Positions 9,533 to 17,474 are shown, numbered from the stretch's first letter. The stretch is DNA of 64,000 nucleotides from Hymenobacter wooponensis (GCF_004745865.1 NZ_SRKZ01000007.1:1-64000), one strand, 5' to 3'. Made by a program: numbers and translations. The notes: generated from the letters alone by a model not told the origin.

Positions 9533-10300
9533 ATGTTCGCTACTTACCCATACCAAGGCCGCACGTTCTCCTTCAACCCCAATGCTCCGCTGGATATATC
9601 CCTGTCTTTAGCGCCGGGCGAGAACCAGGTGAACTGCTTCTGGGCCGAGCCGGTGCAGTTTGACGTGATTCGGGTAGGCAGCTTTGTGGGCAGCGTAGCA
9701 GAAGGCGGGAGCACCAACTACAAGCGCGTACACGTGACGCCCCACGGCAACGGCACCCACACCGAATGCTACGGCCATATTTCTGCCGAGCCTCAGGCCA
9801 CGCTCAACCGCTGCCTGCGCCGGTTCCTGTTCGTGGCGCGGCTGGTATCGGTGCAGCCCCGCCCCCAGCCCAACGGCGACCAAGTAGTAATGCTGGACGA
9901 CGTGCGGCGGGAGCTGGAAGGCGGCCCCGATGCGGCCATTCGCCCGGAGGCCATCATCCTCCGCACCCTGCCCAACCACAAAGCCAAGCGCACCCGGCAG
10001 TATTCCGGCACCAACCCTACCTACCTGGAGCCTGCCCTAGGCCAGTACCTAGCCGAGCAGCACATTGAGCACTTGCTGTTGGACCTGCCCAGCGTAGACC
10101 GCGAGGAGGACGGCGGGGAGCTACTAGCCCATCACGGCTTCTGGCAGTACCCCCACGCCACGCGCCACGCCGCCACCATTACGGAGCTCATCTTCGTGCC
10201 CGATGAGGTTGAGGATGGCCTATACCTGCTTAATCTGCAAGTCACGAGCCTAGAACTAGACGCCAGCCCCAGCAAGCCGGTTTTGTACGCTTTGACTTAA
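9533..10300 (+). CDS. Cyclase-family metal hydrolase (arylformamidase-like)
   Basis: Member of the cyclase/kynurenine-formamidase-like superfamily (Pfam Cyclase), which hydrolyses amides or esters with bound divalent metal. The signature region HGNGTHTECYGHI (about residues 80-95) corresponds to the HxGTHxDxPxH metal motif, with Glu in place of the usual Asp. Later motifs include a conserved LPSVDREEDGG loop and a second His (HHGFWQYP). No signal peptide. The first ATG was chosen; a TTG eight codons upstream is possible. No tryptophan-catabolism genes are nearby, so kynurenine as substrate is only a family-level guess. Confidence 0.85.
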   Translation: MFATYPYQGRTFSFNPNAPLDISLSLAPGENQVNCFWAEPVQFDVIRVGSFVGSVAEGGSTNYKRVHVTPHGNGTHTECYGHISAEPQATLNRCLRRFLFVARLVSVQPRPQPNGDQVVMLDDVRRELEGGPDAAIRPEAIILRTLPNHKAKRTRQYSGTNPTYLEPALGQYLAEQHIEHLLLDLPSVDREEDGGELLAHHGFWQYPHATRHAATITELIFVPDEVEDGLYLLNLQVTSLELDASPSKPVLYALT

Positions 10301-10367
10301 ATCACTAGGCCTCTCATTGCTTATTTAGCTAGATGTTCTACTCCTTCCATAGTGAGCCTGCCATAAA

Positions 10368-10469
10368 GCACGTCATCCTGAGCGGAGCGAAGGATCTTCA
10401 CGTCAGCACGAGGTACTAGGCCAATCGTTCTTACCTGATAAGATCCTTTGCCAGCTCAGGATGACGTGC
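10368..10469 (+). repeat. Family A palindromic repeat
   Basis: A roughly 100-bp imperfect inverted repeat with ends GCACGTCATCCTGAGC and its complement GCTCAGGATGACGTGC. The core reads CAGCACGAGG...CTAGGCCAATCGTT. It matches the copies at 14148 and 14613. It lies between convergent genes and may also end transcription of the cyclase gene. Confidence 0.9.
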
Positions 10470-10515
10470 GGGTGTTGTACTTTGCTATCCGAGGGCTTTG
10501 CAAACCCAACCCGAA

Positions 10516-10552
10516 TGCAAAAAGGGACTGCCCTTACGAGCAGTCCCTTTTC
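10516..10552 (-). terminator. Terminator of rplU-rpmA
   Basis: The stem AAAAGGGACTGC / GCAGTCCCTTTT has a T-run on the minus strand, 30 bases past the rpmA stop. Confidence 0.9.
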
Positions 10553-10581
10553 TATAAGTCTAACTCTGGAGTTACCGAGAG

Positions 10582-10899
10582 TTACGCGTTGCCGTGAGCT
10601 TCAGCAGAGGCAGTAGCGGAAGTAGAAACCTCAGCGGCGTCAACTTCAGCGGGAACTACCGATACGAACGAACGGTCTTTGCGGCCCTTGCGGAACTGCA
10701 CCGTGCCGTCGATCATAGCGAACAGGGTGTGGTCTTTGCCGATACCCACGTTCTGACCGGGGTGGTGCTTAGTGCCACGCTGACGAACGATGATGTTGCC
10801 AGCGATGATGCCCTGACCACCGAAAATTTTCACGCCGAGACGCTTGGAATGCGATTCACGACCGTTGTTGGAGCTACCTACGCCTTTCTTGTGTGCCAT
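10582..10899 (-). CDS. rpmA: 50S ribosomal protein L27
   Basis: Structural protein of the large ribosomal subunit near the peptidyl-transferase centre. The product (105 residues) starts MAHKKGVGSSNNGRES, the canonical L27 N-terminus without the cleaved extension found in Firmicutes, and continues through KRLGVKIFGGQ and RQRGTKHHPG. The C-terminal 20 residues are an Ala/Ser/Glu-rich tail of lower conservation. It lies 96 bases downstream of rplU on the same strand and ends at a strong terminator, the usual rplU-rpmA operon. Confidence 0.98.
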   Translation of the reverse strand: MAHKKGVGSSNNGRESHSKRLGVKIFGGQGIIAGNIIVRQRGTKHHPGQNVGIGKDHTLFAMIDGTVQFRKGRKDRSFVSVVPAEVDAAEVSTSATASAEAHGNA

Positions 10900-10995
10900 G
10901 GTATTGTTGAGTTGAGAGTAGTTGGTTGCCGGCTGCCAGGATCAAAGCCGAATTCTACTGAACTGGCCACTGGCAACACAAAACAGGCAACTCAA

Positions 10996-11301
10996 TTACC
11001 CAATAGTGTTGATCATTACTTTGGTGAACTGCTGACGGTGGCCGTTCAGCTTCTTGTAGCCCTTACGGCGCTTCTTCTTGAACACCAGAACCTTATCACC
11101 CTTTACGTGGGCCAGAATGGTTCCGGTTACAGTTACGTCCAGCAGCGGAGCTCCAATGGTAACGGTTCCGTTATCATCGGTGAGGAGGGCTTTGCCCAGC
11201 TCTACGCTGTCGCCGACGTTGCCAGCCAGCTTGTGGGCGTATACAAATTTATTGGCTTCGACCTTGGTCTGCTTCCCGGCTATGTTGACAATTGCGTACA
11301 T
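10996..11301 (-). CDS. rplU: 50S ribosomal protein L21
   Basis: L21 binds 23S rRNA in the large subunit. The 101-residue sequence begins MYAIVNIAGKQTKVE and carries the conserved block KVLVFKKKRRKGYKKLNGHRQ near the C-terminus. First gene of rplU-rpmA. A good Bacteroidota-type promoter lies 33-64 bases upstream of the start. Confidence 0.98.
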   Translation of the reverse strand: MYAIVNIAGKQTKVEANKFVYAHKLAGNVGDSVELGKALLTDDNGTVTIGAPLLDVTVTGTILAHVKGDKVLVFKKKRRKGYKKLNGHRQQFTKVMINTIG

Positions 11302-11333
11302 CGGCGTCTTCGCGGTTTCTGAAAAATGGAAGG

Positions 11334-11365
11334 CAAAAGTAGAAGGATGATTTTACAAATCCAAA
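11334..11365 (-). promoter_or_regulatory. Bacteroidota-type promoter of rplU-rpmA
   Basis: The minus strand shows TTTG (11362-11365), a 20-base spacer, and TACTTTTG (11334-11341). This matches the -33 TTTG / -7 TAnnTTTG consensus of the primary sigma factor in Bacteroidota. The start codon lies about 33 bases further on. Confidence 0.7.
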
Positions 11366-11457
11366 CCCTAACTCATTAAACATCATCGCCCCTGCCTTCC
11401 TGAGCTCCAGTAGGCCTATATGCAGGAACGCGCCAGCGTACACGCGAATAGCAGTTT

Positions 11458-11497
11458 TGTGGATAACCAACATTGTCCACACACAAAATGTGGATAA
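11458..11497 (+). promoter_or_regulatory. Cluster of three DnaA-box-like sites
   Basis: Two perfect TGTGGATAA boxes (11458-11466 and 11489-11497) flank an inverted one-mismatch box TTGTCCACA (11473-11481). The 465-base gap between rplU and nrdB otherwise holds only promoters. In other bacteria DnaA regulates nrd genes. Replication-origin function is an alternative but neighbouring origin-type genes are absent. Confidence 0.55.
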
Positions 11498-11636
11498 CTT
11501 TTATAAAGCTGGACTTATTCCATGATCTGGTGGCACTCCGGCCGCCTACCCACAATAGGCAGTGGCCTAGCGGCATACACAAAAATTAACACAGAAAAAA
11601 CGCTACTGTCGAGCCGACCTTCCCGAAAGTGGGGGT

Positions 11637-11644
11637 TATCTTTG
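11637..11644 (+). promoter_or_regulatory. Possible -7 element for nrdB
   Basis: TATCTTTG fits TAnnTTTG and points toward nrdB, 122 bases before its start. No convincing -33 TTTG is at the proper distance, so this is tentative. Confidence 0.3.
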
Positions 11645-11766
11645 GCTTCCTGACCCGCCCGCCTTTCTGGCGATGCCTTTGAACAAACCCGGCGTGGCCA
11701 GAGTTAGAAGCCCGCCCCCACGCTTGGCGGGTTTTGCTACCACTACTCACATTCTATCCTGCTGCC

Positions 11767-12729
11767 ATGGAACCTCTGCTCACCGAGAACCCCAACCGCT
11801 TCGTCCTCTTCCCAATCCAGCACAATGATGTGTGGCAGATGTACAAGAAGGCCGAGGCCTCTTTCTGGACGGCTGAGGAAATTGACCTCTCTCAGGACCA
11901 GAAGGACTGGGAAAACCTCAATGACGGCGAGCGTCACTTCATCTCGCACGTGTTGGCTTTCTTCGCGGCCTCCGATGGCATTGTGAACGAAAACTTGGCC
12001 GTGAACTTCATGCAGGAAGTGCAGATGGCCGAGGCCCGCTGCTTCTACGGCTTCCAGGTGATGATGGAAAACATTCACTCGGAGACCTACTCCCTGCTGA
12101 TTGATACTTACATCAAAGACCCCAAGCAGAAAGACTACCTCTTCAACGCGCTGGAAACAGTACCCGCTGTATCCAAGAAGGGAGAGTGGGCCATTAAGTG
12201 GATCAACTCAGAGAACTTCACGGAACGCCTGATTGCGTTTGCGGCCGTGGAAGGCATCTTCTTCTCGGGCTCGTTCTGCTCCATCTTCTGGCTGAAGAAG
12301 CGCGGCCTGATGCCCGGCCTGACCTTCTCCAACGAGCTCATTTCCCGCGACGAAGGACTGCACTGCGACTTCGCCTGCTTGCTCTACAAAGACCACCTGC
12401 AGAACAAGTTACCTGAAAGCCGCGTGCACGAAATCATCCGCGACGCGGTGCAGATTGAGCAGGAGTTCGTGACCGACGCGCTGCCCGTAAACCTGATTGG
12501 CATGAACGCCCAGCTGATGTCGCAGTACATTGAGTTTGTGGCTGACCGTCTGCTGGATGCTCTGGGCTACAGCAAGATTTACGGCTCGACCAACCCTTTC
12601 GACTTCATGGAAATGATTTCGCTGCAGGGTAAAACTAACTTCTTCGAGAAACGCGTGGGCGAGTACCAGAAGGCCGGCGTCATGAGTGAGCGGACGTCCA
12701 ACGCCTTCTCCCTCGACGAGGACTTTTAA
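11767..12729 (+). CDS. nrdB: Class Ia ribonucleotide reductase, beta subunit
   Basis: Small subunit of the aerobic RNR that makes dNTPs. It houses the di-iron centre and tyrosyl radical. Ligands seen: Asp70, Glu101, His104, Glu162, Glu196 and His199; the radical Tyr108 is present in the block ENIHSETY, which marks class Ia rather than the Tyr-less class Ic. The C-terminus ends SNAFSLDEDF, the type of tail that docks into NrdA. The ATG at 11767 was chosen; an upstream TTG would add 11 non-conserved residues. nrdA lies about 2.3 kb downstream on the same strand, separated by a terminator, two unrelated genes and repeats. Confidence 0.97.
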   Translation: MEPLLTENPNRFVLFPIQHNDVWQMYKKAEASFWTAEEIDLSQDQKDWENLNDGERHFISHVLAFFAASDGIVNENLAVNFMQEVQMAEARCFYGFQVMMENIHSETYSLLIDTYIKDPKQKDYLFNALETVPAVSKKGEWAIKWINSENFTERLIAFAAVEGIFFSGSFCSIFWLKKRGLMPGLTFSNELISRDEGLHCDFACLLYKDHLQNKLPESRVHEIIRDAVQIEQEFVTDALPVNLIGMNAQLMSQYIEFVADRLLDALGYSKIYGSTNPFDFMEMISLQGKTNFFEKRVGEYQKAGVMSERTSNAFSLDEDF

Positions 12730-12750
12730 TCGACTGATTGTAAGGCAAGG

Positions 12751-12764
12751 GTGGCCTAGGCCAC
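12751..12764 (+). repeat. Self-overlapping pair of the TAGGCCAC word
   Basis: GTGGCCTAGGCCAC is a perfect 14-bp palindrome made of two overlapping copies of the octamer that recurs throughout the window. It lies just after the nrdB stop. Listed as an example of the dispersed word described in the findings. Confidence 0.7.
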
Positions 12765-12784
12765 TCCTCTATGCAACGTATACC

Positions 12785-12820
12785 AAGGGGGCGCTAATCA
12801 TACGATTGGCGCCCCTTTCC
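12785..12820 (+). terminator. Terminator of nrdB
   Basis: The stem GGGGCGCTAATC / GATTGGCGCCCC (one mismatch) is followed by TTT, about 60 bases after the nrdB stop. The T-run is short. Confidence 0.7.
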
Positions 12821-12912
12821 GCGTTCATAGCAAAATCGCATTATTTGTTACAATGACCCGCAGCAGCTAAGTCCTCCAAGCTGGGGAGTCGTTCTAGGCC
12901 AGAATGATTTAA

Positions 12913-13018
12913 ATACAACGTCATGTCGAGCTTGTCGAGACATCTCGCGTGCTGATGTTATAACTACAATCCAGAGAAGCAGGCGAGATGTCTCGACAAG
13001 CTCGACATGACGTTGTAT
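12913..13018 (+). repeat. Family D palindromic repeat
   Basis: A 106-bp inverted repeat with about 30-bp nearly perfect arms: ATACAACGTCATGTCGAGC then TTGTCGAGACATCTCG, and the exact inverse at the right end. The central 40 bases are unpaired. Different arm sequence from family A but the same architecture. Confidence 0.85.
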
Positions 13019-13033
13019 ATAAACAACGCTCCG

Positions 13034-13105
13034 ATCAACCACCCCTAACCCCACGCCGCTTGATGCGCGGAATCATCTGAGGAGGGGAACTAGACTAGCT
13101 CTCTA
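13034..13105 (+). repeat. Partial family B repeat
   Basis: Contains ATCAACCACCCCTAACCCC and, 30 bases later, GAGGAGGGGAACTAG. Both blocks match the right half of the full family B element at 51200-51350. It abuts family D, so two repeat families are stacked here. Confidence 0.7.
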
Positions 13106-13183
13106 GCTCTGAGCCGCAACATGAGTTAGCTAAAGTTTTGACAACCTGTCATTTATTTCAACGACTTATACTACCCTTACCCT

Positions 13184-14110
13184 ATGAAAAAGGCCACAAC
13201 CCTTTTGGCTGCCCTCTTACTGAGCAGCAGCCTAGTATTTGCTCAAGCCGAATTCCGGAAGCTCAATCAACAGGCTGCCGATGCGTATGCGGCGAAGAGT
13301 TACAAGAGCTCGGGGGAGCTCTACGACCAGGCGTTTAAGCAGGCCAAAGCCCAGCCCTCCAGCACCGACCTCTACAACGCGGCCTGCAGTTGGGCCCTGG
13401 CCGGCGACGCTACCAAAGCCTTTCAGTACCTCGATAAAGCTACCGCGGCCGGCTGGGAAAACGTGGCCCACGTGAAGCAGGATACCGACCTGACCACCCT
13501 GCACGCCGACAAGCGCTGGCAGCCCATGCTCGCCAAGCTGGAAGCCGCTGTGGCCAAGATAGAAGCCAACTACAACAAGCCCCTGAAGCAACAGCTGGAT
13601 TCTATCTACGCATCGGACCAAGGCGGACGCATAAAAATCGACGCGGTGCAGAAGCAGTACGGCCCCCATTCAGCGGAGCTGACTGCGCTCTGGAAGGAGA
13701 TTGAAGCCACCGATGCCCGCAATTTGCAGCGTGTTACCAAGCTACTGGACACGCACGGGTGGCCTAGGAAGTCGGAAGTGGGAAATACGGGGACCCAAAC
13801 GGTGTTCTTGGTTATCCAGCATTCTAACCTGCCCACTATGGAGAAGTACTTCCCCATGGCTAAGCAGGCGGCAGAACGTGGCGACTTATCGAAGTCGGGT
13901 TTTGCTTTGCTACAAGACCGGATGCTGATGTGGCAGGGCAAGCCCCAGATTTACGGCAGCCAGCTCAAGGGCGACGCCAACGGCAAGATGATGTTTCACG
14001 AAATCGAAGACGAAGCCCACGTAGATGAGCGCCGCGCCGCCATCGGCATGGAGCCCTTGGCCAGCTACGCCAAGCGCTTCGGGCTGGAGTATAAGGGGCC
14101 GGGGAAGTAG
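13184..14110 (+). CDS. Secreted DUF6624 protein with TPR-like N-terminus
   Basis: Signal peptide MKKATTLLAALLLSSSLVFAQ, then a TPR-like helical region (about 25-130: repeated Ala/Tyr pattern such as AADAYAAKSYKSSGELYDQA). The C-terminal half matches what I recognise as DUF6624: QDRMLMWQGKPQIYGSQ, then HVDERRAAIGMEPLASY. Function is unknown; periplasmic or exported location is predicted from the signal peptide. It sits between nrdB and nrdA with repeats on both sides and no clear connection to either. Confidence 0.82.
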   Translation: MKKATTLLAALLLSSSLVFAQAEFRKLNQQAADAYAAKSYKSSGELYDQAFKQAKAQPSSTDLYNAACSWALAGDATKAFQYLDKATAAGWENVAHVKQDTDLTTLHADKRWQPMLAKLEAAVAKIEANYNKPLKQQLDSIYASDQGGRIKIDAVQKQYGPHSAELTALWKEIEATDARNLQRVTKLLDTHGWPRKSEVGNTGTQTVFLVIQHSNLPTMEKYFPMAKQAAERGDLSKSGFALLQDRMLMWQGKPQIYGSQLKGDANGKMMFHEIEDEAHVDERRAAIGMEPLASYAKRFGLEYKGPGK

Positions 14111-14147
14111 GATATTCTTTTTTCGGGTTTGCAGAACGATCAAATCC

Positions 14148-14252
14148 GCACGTCATCCTGAGCGAAGCGAAGGATCTTCTCACGTCAGCACGAGGCGATA
14201 AGCCAGTCGTTCATGCGTGAGAAGATCCTTCGCTTCGCTCAGGATGACGTGC
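14148..14252 (+). repeat. Family A palindromic repeat (left of GIY-YIG gene)
   Basis: Nearly perfect 105-bp inverted repeat: GCACGTCATCCTGAGCGAAG at the left and its complement at the right. The arms extend through GGATCTTCTCACG. The core is CAGCACGAGGCGATAAGCCAGTCGTT, in which the usual CTAGGCC has become ATAAGCC. Confidence 0.92.
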
Positions 14253-14305
14253 TTTATACAAGACGTGCCGTTATTAGTAGTTAGGTCCCTTATACCTCAT
14301 CACTT

Positions 14306-14590
14306 ATGCTTTACTACACTTACATCACTACCAATCCTGCCCGCAACGTCCTATACATTGGGGTCACGAATAATCTGACTACGCGGCTGGGACAGCACTA
14401 TGCTAACCGAGGTAATGCTCAAACCTTCGCGGGGCGTTATTTCTGCTATCATCTTCTCTACTTCGAGGAATACCCTAGTAACGCAGCTGCTATTGCTCGC
14501 GAGAAGGAGTTGAAAGGCTGGACTCGAATGAAGAAAGAAGCGTTGATAGTCACGCAAAATCCTGCGTGGGAATTCCTCTCAACGGGGTAA
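14306..14590 (+). CDS. Small GIY-YIG nuclease-family protein
   Basis: A 94-residue single-domain GIY-YIG protein of the UPF0213/URI type. The N-terminal strand YYTYITTN precedes VLYIGVTNNLTTRLGQH, i.e. a YIT...YIG pair followed by the conserved Arg. The block EYPSNAAAIAREKELKGWTR carries the conserved Glu and Lys/Trp region. Members cleave or bind DNA, but most small bacterial ones are uncharacterised. It is tightly bracketed by family A palindromes at 53 bases upstream and 23 bases downstream. The stop is TAA at 14588. AT content is somewhat higher than its neighbours. Confidence 0.9.
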   Translation: MLYYTYITTNPARNVLYIGVTNNLTTRLGQHYANRGNAQTFAGRYFCYHLLYFEEYPSNAAAIAREKELKGWTRMKKEALIVTQNPAWEFLSTG

Positions 14591-14612
14591 GCGTACTAGA
14601 ACGAACCAATAA

Positions 14613-14717
14613 GCACGTCATCCTGAGTGTAGTGAAGGATCCTGTCACGTCAGCACGAGGCGCTAGGCCAGTCGTTGTATCGCGACAAGCTCCTTCGCGC
14701 TGCTCAGGATGACGTGT
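14613..14717 (+). repeat. Family A palindromic repeat (right of GIY-YIG gene)
   Basis: Ends CACGTCATCCTGAG and CTCAGGATGACGTG. The core is CAGCACGAGGCGCTAGGCCA followed by GTCGTT. The arms carry more mismatches than the left-hand copy (GTGTAGTGAAGG against CCTTCGCGCTGC). Confidence 0.88.
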
Positions 14718-15037
14718 TTTGTGGGGGGGCTACGTGGCTAGCAGCATTTCACACCGACAATACCACTTCTGCCGGAAATCAGCAACCTTATTTCTAATCG
14801 TTTTAGCTTGCTATATATGCATGCCTGAATCACAAAAAAGGGCCTAAGCACTAGCGTTTTAACAGTATGTGGAAAACTTCTAAAGAATAGGTTTGTCCTG
14901 AGATTCCAGAGCGGATATATTCGGAACCGTTGACCTGCCTTAATGGCCCGGTTACCGCCCGATTATCTGCCTGAACTGTTTGGCCGGCCTGCACCGGCTA
15001 CACCTATACTTCACCCCCTCCATCAACTGCTACGCCT
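14718..15037 (+). other. Leader region of nrdA
   Basis: Gene-free stretch of about 320 bases. It contains TGTGGAAAA (14868-14876), one mismatch from the DnaA box found twice upstream of nrdB. I see no clear NrdR-box pair, promoter or hairpin. Confidence 0.4.
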
Positions 15038-17419
15038 ATGTTGGTAATCAAACGCGACGGCCGCCGCGAGTCCGTTAAATTCGATAAAGTAACGGCCCGC
15101 ATCGAGAAGCTCTGCTACGGGCTGAACCAGAACTTCATCTCCCCGATTGAGGTGGCTAAGAAGGTTATCGACGGTATTTATGACGGCGTAACCACCGTTG
15201 AGCTGGACAACCTGGCGGCTGAAACCGCGGCTTCGCTCACCACCAAGCACCCCGACTACGCTATTCTGGCGGCGCGCATTGCCGTGAGCAACCTGCACAA
15301 GGTGACCAGCAAGTCGTTTAGCAGCACTATGAAGCGGCTGCACACCTACGAGGACCCCAAGACCGGCGAAAACGCCTCGCTAATTGCGCAGGACGTGTGG
15401 GAAATTGTGCATGCCAACGCCGCTACCCTCGACTCGGCCATTATCTATGACCGCGACTACAACTACGACTACTTCGGCTTCAAGACGCTGGAGCGCTCCT
15501 ACCTGCTGCGCCTCGATGGCAAGGTAGTAGAGCGGCCCCAGCACATGATTATGCGCGTGGCAGTGGGCATTCACAAGGAGGACATTGCCGCCGCCATTGA
15601 GACCTACAACCTCATGAGCGAGCGGTGGTTTACCCACGCTACGCCCACGCTGTTCAACGCCGGTACGCCCAAGCCCCAGCTCAGCTCGTGCTTCCTGCTC
15701 ACGATGAAGGACGACTCCATTGAGGGCATTTACGACACGCTGAAGAACTGCGCCCTGATTTCGCAGTCTGCCGGCGGTATTGGCCTGGCTGTGCACAACG
15801 TGCGCGCCACGGGCTCTTACATCAAAGGCACCAACGGCACCTCCAACGGCCTCACGCCCATGCTGAAGGTGTTCAACGACACGGCTCGCTACGTAGACCA
15901 GGGCGGCGGCAAGCGCAAGGGCGCTTTCGCGGTGTACCTGGAGCCCTGGCACGCCGACATCTTCGATTTCCTGGACCTGAAGAAGAACCACGGTAAGGAG
16001 GAGATGCGCGCCCGTGACTTGTTCTACGCCCTCTGGACGCCCGACCTGTTCATGAAGCGCGTGGAAGCCAACGGCGACTGGACGCTGATGTGCCCCAACG
16101 AGTGCCCTGGCCTAGACGAGTGCTACGGTGAGGAGTTTGAGAAGCTCTATCAGAAGTATGAGCGCGAAGGCCGCGGCCGTAAAACCATTAAGGCCCAAGA
16201 CCTGTGGTTTGCCATTCTGGAAAGCCAGACCGAGACCGGCACGCCCTACATGCTGTTCAAGGACGCCGCCAACAACAAGAGCAACCAGAAGAACCTCGGT
16301 ACCATCAAGAGCTCCAACCTCTGCACCGAGATTATGGAGTACACCGACAAGGACGAGGTAGCCGTGTGCAACCTGGCCTCGTTGGCCCTGCCCCGCTACG
16401 TGCGACCCGACGAAGCCGGTAACCTGATCTTCGACCACCAGAAGCTCTACGAGGTAACTTACCACGCCACGATGAACCTCAACAAGGTCATCGACATCAA
16501 CTACTACCCCGTGGTAGAAGCTGAGCGTAGCAACCGCCGCCACCGCCCCATCGGGCTGGGCGTGCAGGGCCTCGCCGATACGTTCATTGCCCTGCGCATG
16601 CCCTTCGAGAGCGACGAAGCCAGCGGCCTGAACAAGGACATCTTCGAGACCATCTACTTCGCGGCCATGACGGCCTCCAAGGATCTCGCCATCAAGGACG
16701 GCCACTACGAGACCTTCCCCGGCTCGCCCCTGAGCAAGGGCCAGTTCCAGTTCGATATGTGGGGCGTAACGCCTAGCTCCGGCCGCTGGGATTGGGAAAC
16801 GCTGCGCACCCAGGTAATGGCGCACGGCGTACGCAACTCGCTGCTGGTAGCCCCCATGCCCACGGCCTCTACGGCCCAGATCCTGGGGAATAACGAGTCG
16901 TTTGAGCCGTACACCTCCAACATCTATGTGCGCCGCGTGCTGAGCGGGGAGTTCATGGTGGTGAACAAGCACCTGCTCAAGGACCTGGTGAAGCTAGGCC
17001 TGTGGAACGACCAGATGAAGAATGCCATCATTGCCGCCAACGGCTCGGTGCAGGACATCCCGAACATTCCGCAGAACATTAAGGACCTGTACAAGACGGT
17101 GTGGGAGATTTCGCAGCGCCGCATCATTGACATGTCGGCCGACCGTGGCGCGTACATCTGCCAGAGCCAGAGCCTGAACTTGCACGTGCTGAACGTGAAC
17201 TTCGGCAAGCTCACCAGCATGCACTTCCACAGCTGGAAGAAAGGCCTGAAAACCGGCATGTACTACCTGCGCACCAAAGCCGCCGTGGATGCCATCAAGT
17301 TCACGGTGCAGAAGCAAGCCGCCGAGACCCTGGAGCCGCTGAACGTATCGGCCCAGAACGCCTCCGACATGGCCTGCTCCCTGGATAACCCAGACGCCTG
17401 CGAGGCCTGCGGATCGTAA
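15038..17419 (+). CDS. nrdA: Class Ia ribonucleotide reductase, alpha subunit
   Basis: Catalytic subunit reducing NDPs to dNDPs. An ATP-cone allosteric domain covers about residues 1-92 (MLVIKRDGRRESVKFDKV). Active-site residues line up with E. coli: Cys218 (SSCF) and Cys444 (VCNLAS) as the redox pair, and Asn427, Cys429 and Glu431 (NLCTE) for radical chemistry. The C-terminal CEAC (Cys788, Cys791) is the mobile thioredoxin-accepting pair. Length 793 is typical. Activity control by ATP/dATP is expected from the intact ATP cone. nrdB is upstream but separated by two genes and three repeats. A strong terminator follows. Confidence 0.97.
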   Translation: MLVIKRDGRRESVKFDKVTARIEKLCYGLNQNFISPIEVAKKVIDGIYDGVTTVELDNLAAETAASLTTKHPDYAILAARIAVSNLHKVTSKSFSSTMKRLHTYEDPKTGENASLIAQDVWEIVHANAATLDSAIIYDRDYNYDYFGFKTLERSYLLRLDGKVVERPQHMIMRVAVGIHKEDIAAAIETYNLMSERWFTHATPTLFNAGTPKPQLSSCFLLTMKDDSIEGIYDTLKNCALISQSAGGIGLAVHNVRATGSYIKGTNGTSNGLTPMLKVFNDTARYVDQGGGKRKGAFAVYLEPWHADIFDFLDLKKNHGKEEMRARDLFYALWTPDLFMKRVEANGDWTLMCPNECPGLDECYGEEFEKLYQKYEREGRGRKTIKAQDLWFAILESQTETGTPYMLFKDAANNKSNQKNLGTIKSSNLCTEIMEYTDKDEVAVCNLASLALPRYVRPDEAGNLIFDHQKLYEVTYHATMNLNKVIDINYYPVVEAERSNRRHRPIGLGVQGLADTFIALRMPFESDEASGLNKDIFETIYFAAMTASKDLAIKDGHYETFPGSPLSKGQFQFDMWGVTPSSGRWDWETLRTQVMAHGVRNSLLVAPMPTASTAQILGNNESFEPYTSNIYVRRVLSGEFMVVNKHLLKDLVKLGLWNDQMKNAIIAANGSVQDIPNIPQNIKDLYKTVWEISQRRIIDMSADRGAYICQSQSLNLHVLNVNFGKLTSMHFHSWKKGLKTGMYYLRTKAAVDAIKFTVQKQAAETLEPLNVSAQNASDMACSLDNPDACEACGS

Positions 17420-17441
17420 GAGAAGCACTAGACAATAATTG

Positions 17442-17474
17442 AAAAGGGGCGAAGTAAGACTTCGCCCCTTTTTT
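17442..17474 (+). terminator. Terminator of nrdA
   Basis: The stem AAGGGGCGAAG / CTTCGCCCCTT is followed by a T-run, 25 bases after the stop. It isolates nrdA from the AT-rich gene that follows. Confidence 0.9.

Noticed and set aside
11458..11497. Chromosomal replication origin
   Set aside because: Only three DnaA-like boxes, no dnaA/dnaN or long AT-rich unwinding element nearby; nrd regulation is simpler.
14148..14717. Classical insertion sequence
   Set aside because: No transposase; the flanking elements are palindromes themselves, not simple terminal inverted repeats, and no target duplication is seen.
9250..14720. CRISPR array in the repeat-rich region
   Set aside because: Repeats are long palindromes at irregular spacing, not short direct repeats with uniform spacers, and no cas genes are present.
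15380..15991. Long minus-strand open frame within nrdA
   Set aside because: Antisense shadow of a strongly conserved gene; composition matches complement of its codons.
16112..16972. Second long minus-strand open frame in nrdA
   Set aside because: Same reason; no start region, no recognisable motif.
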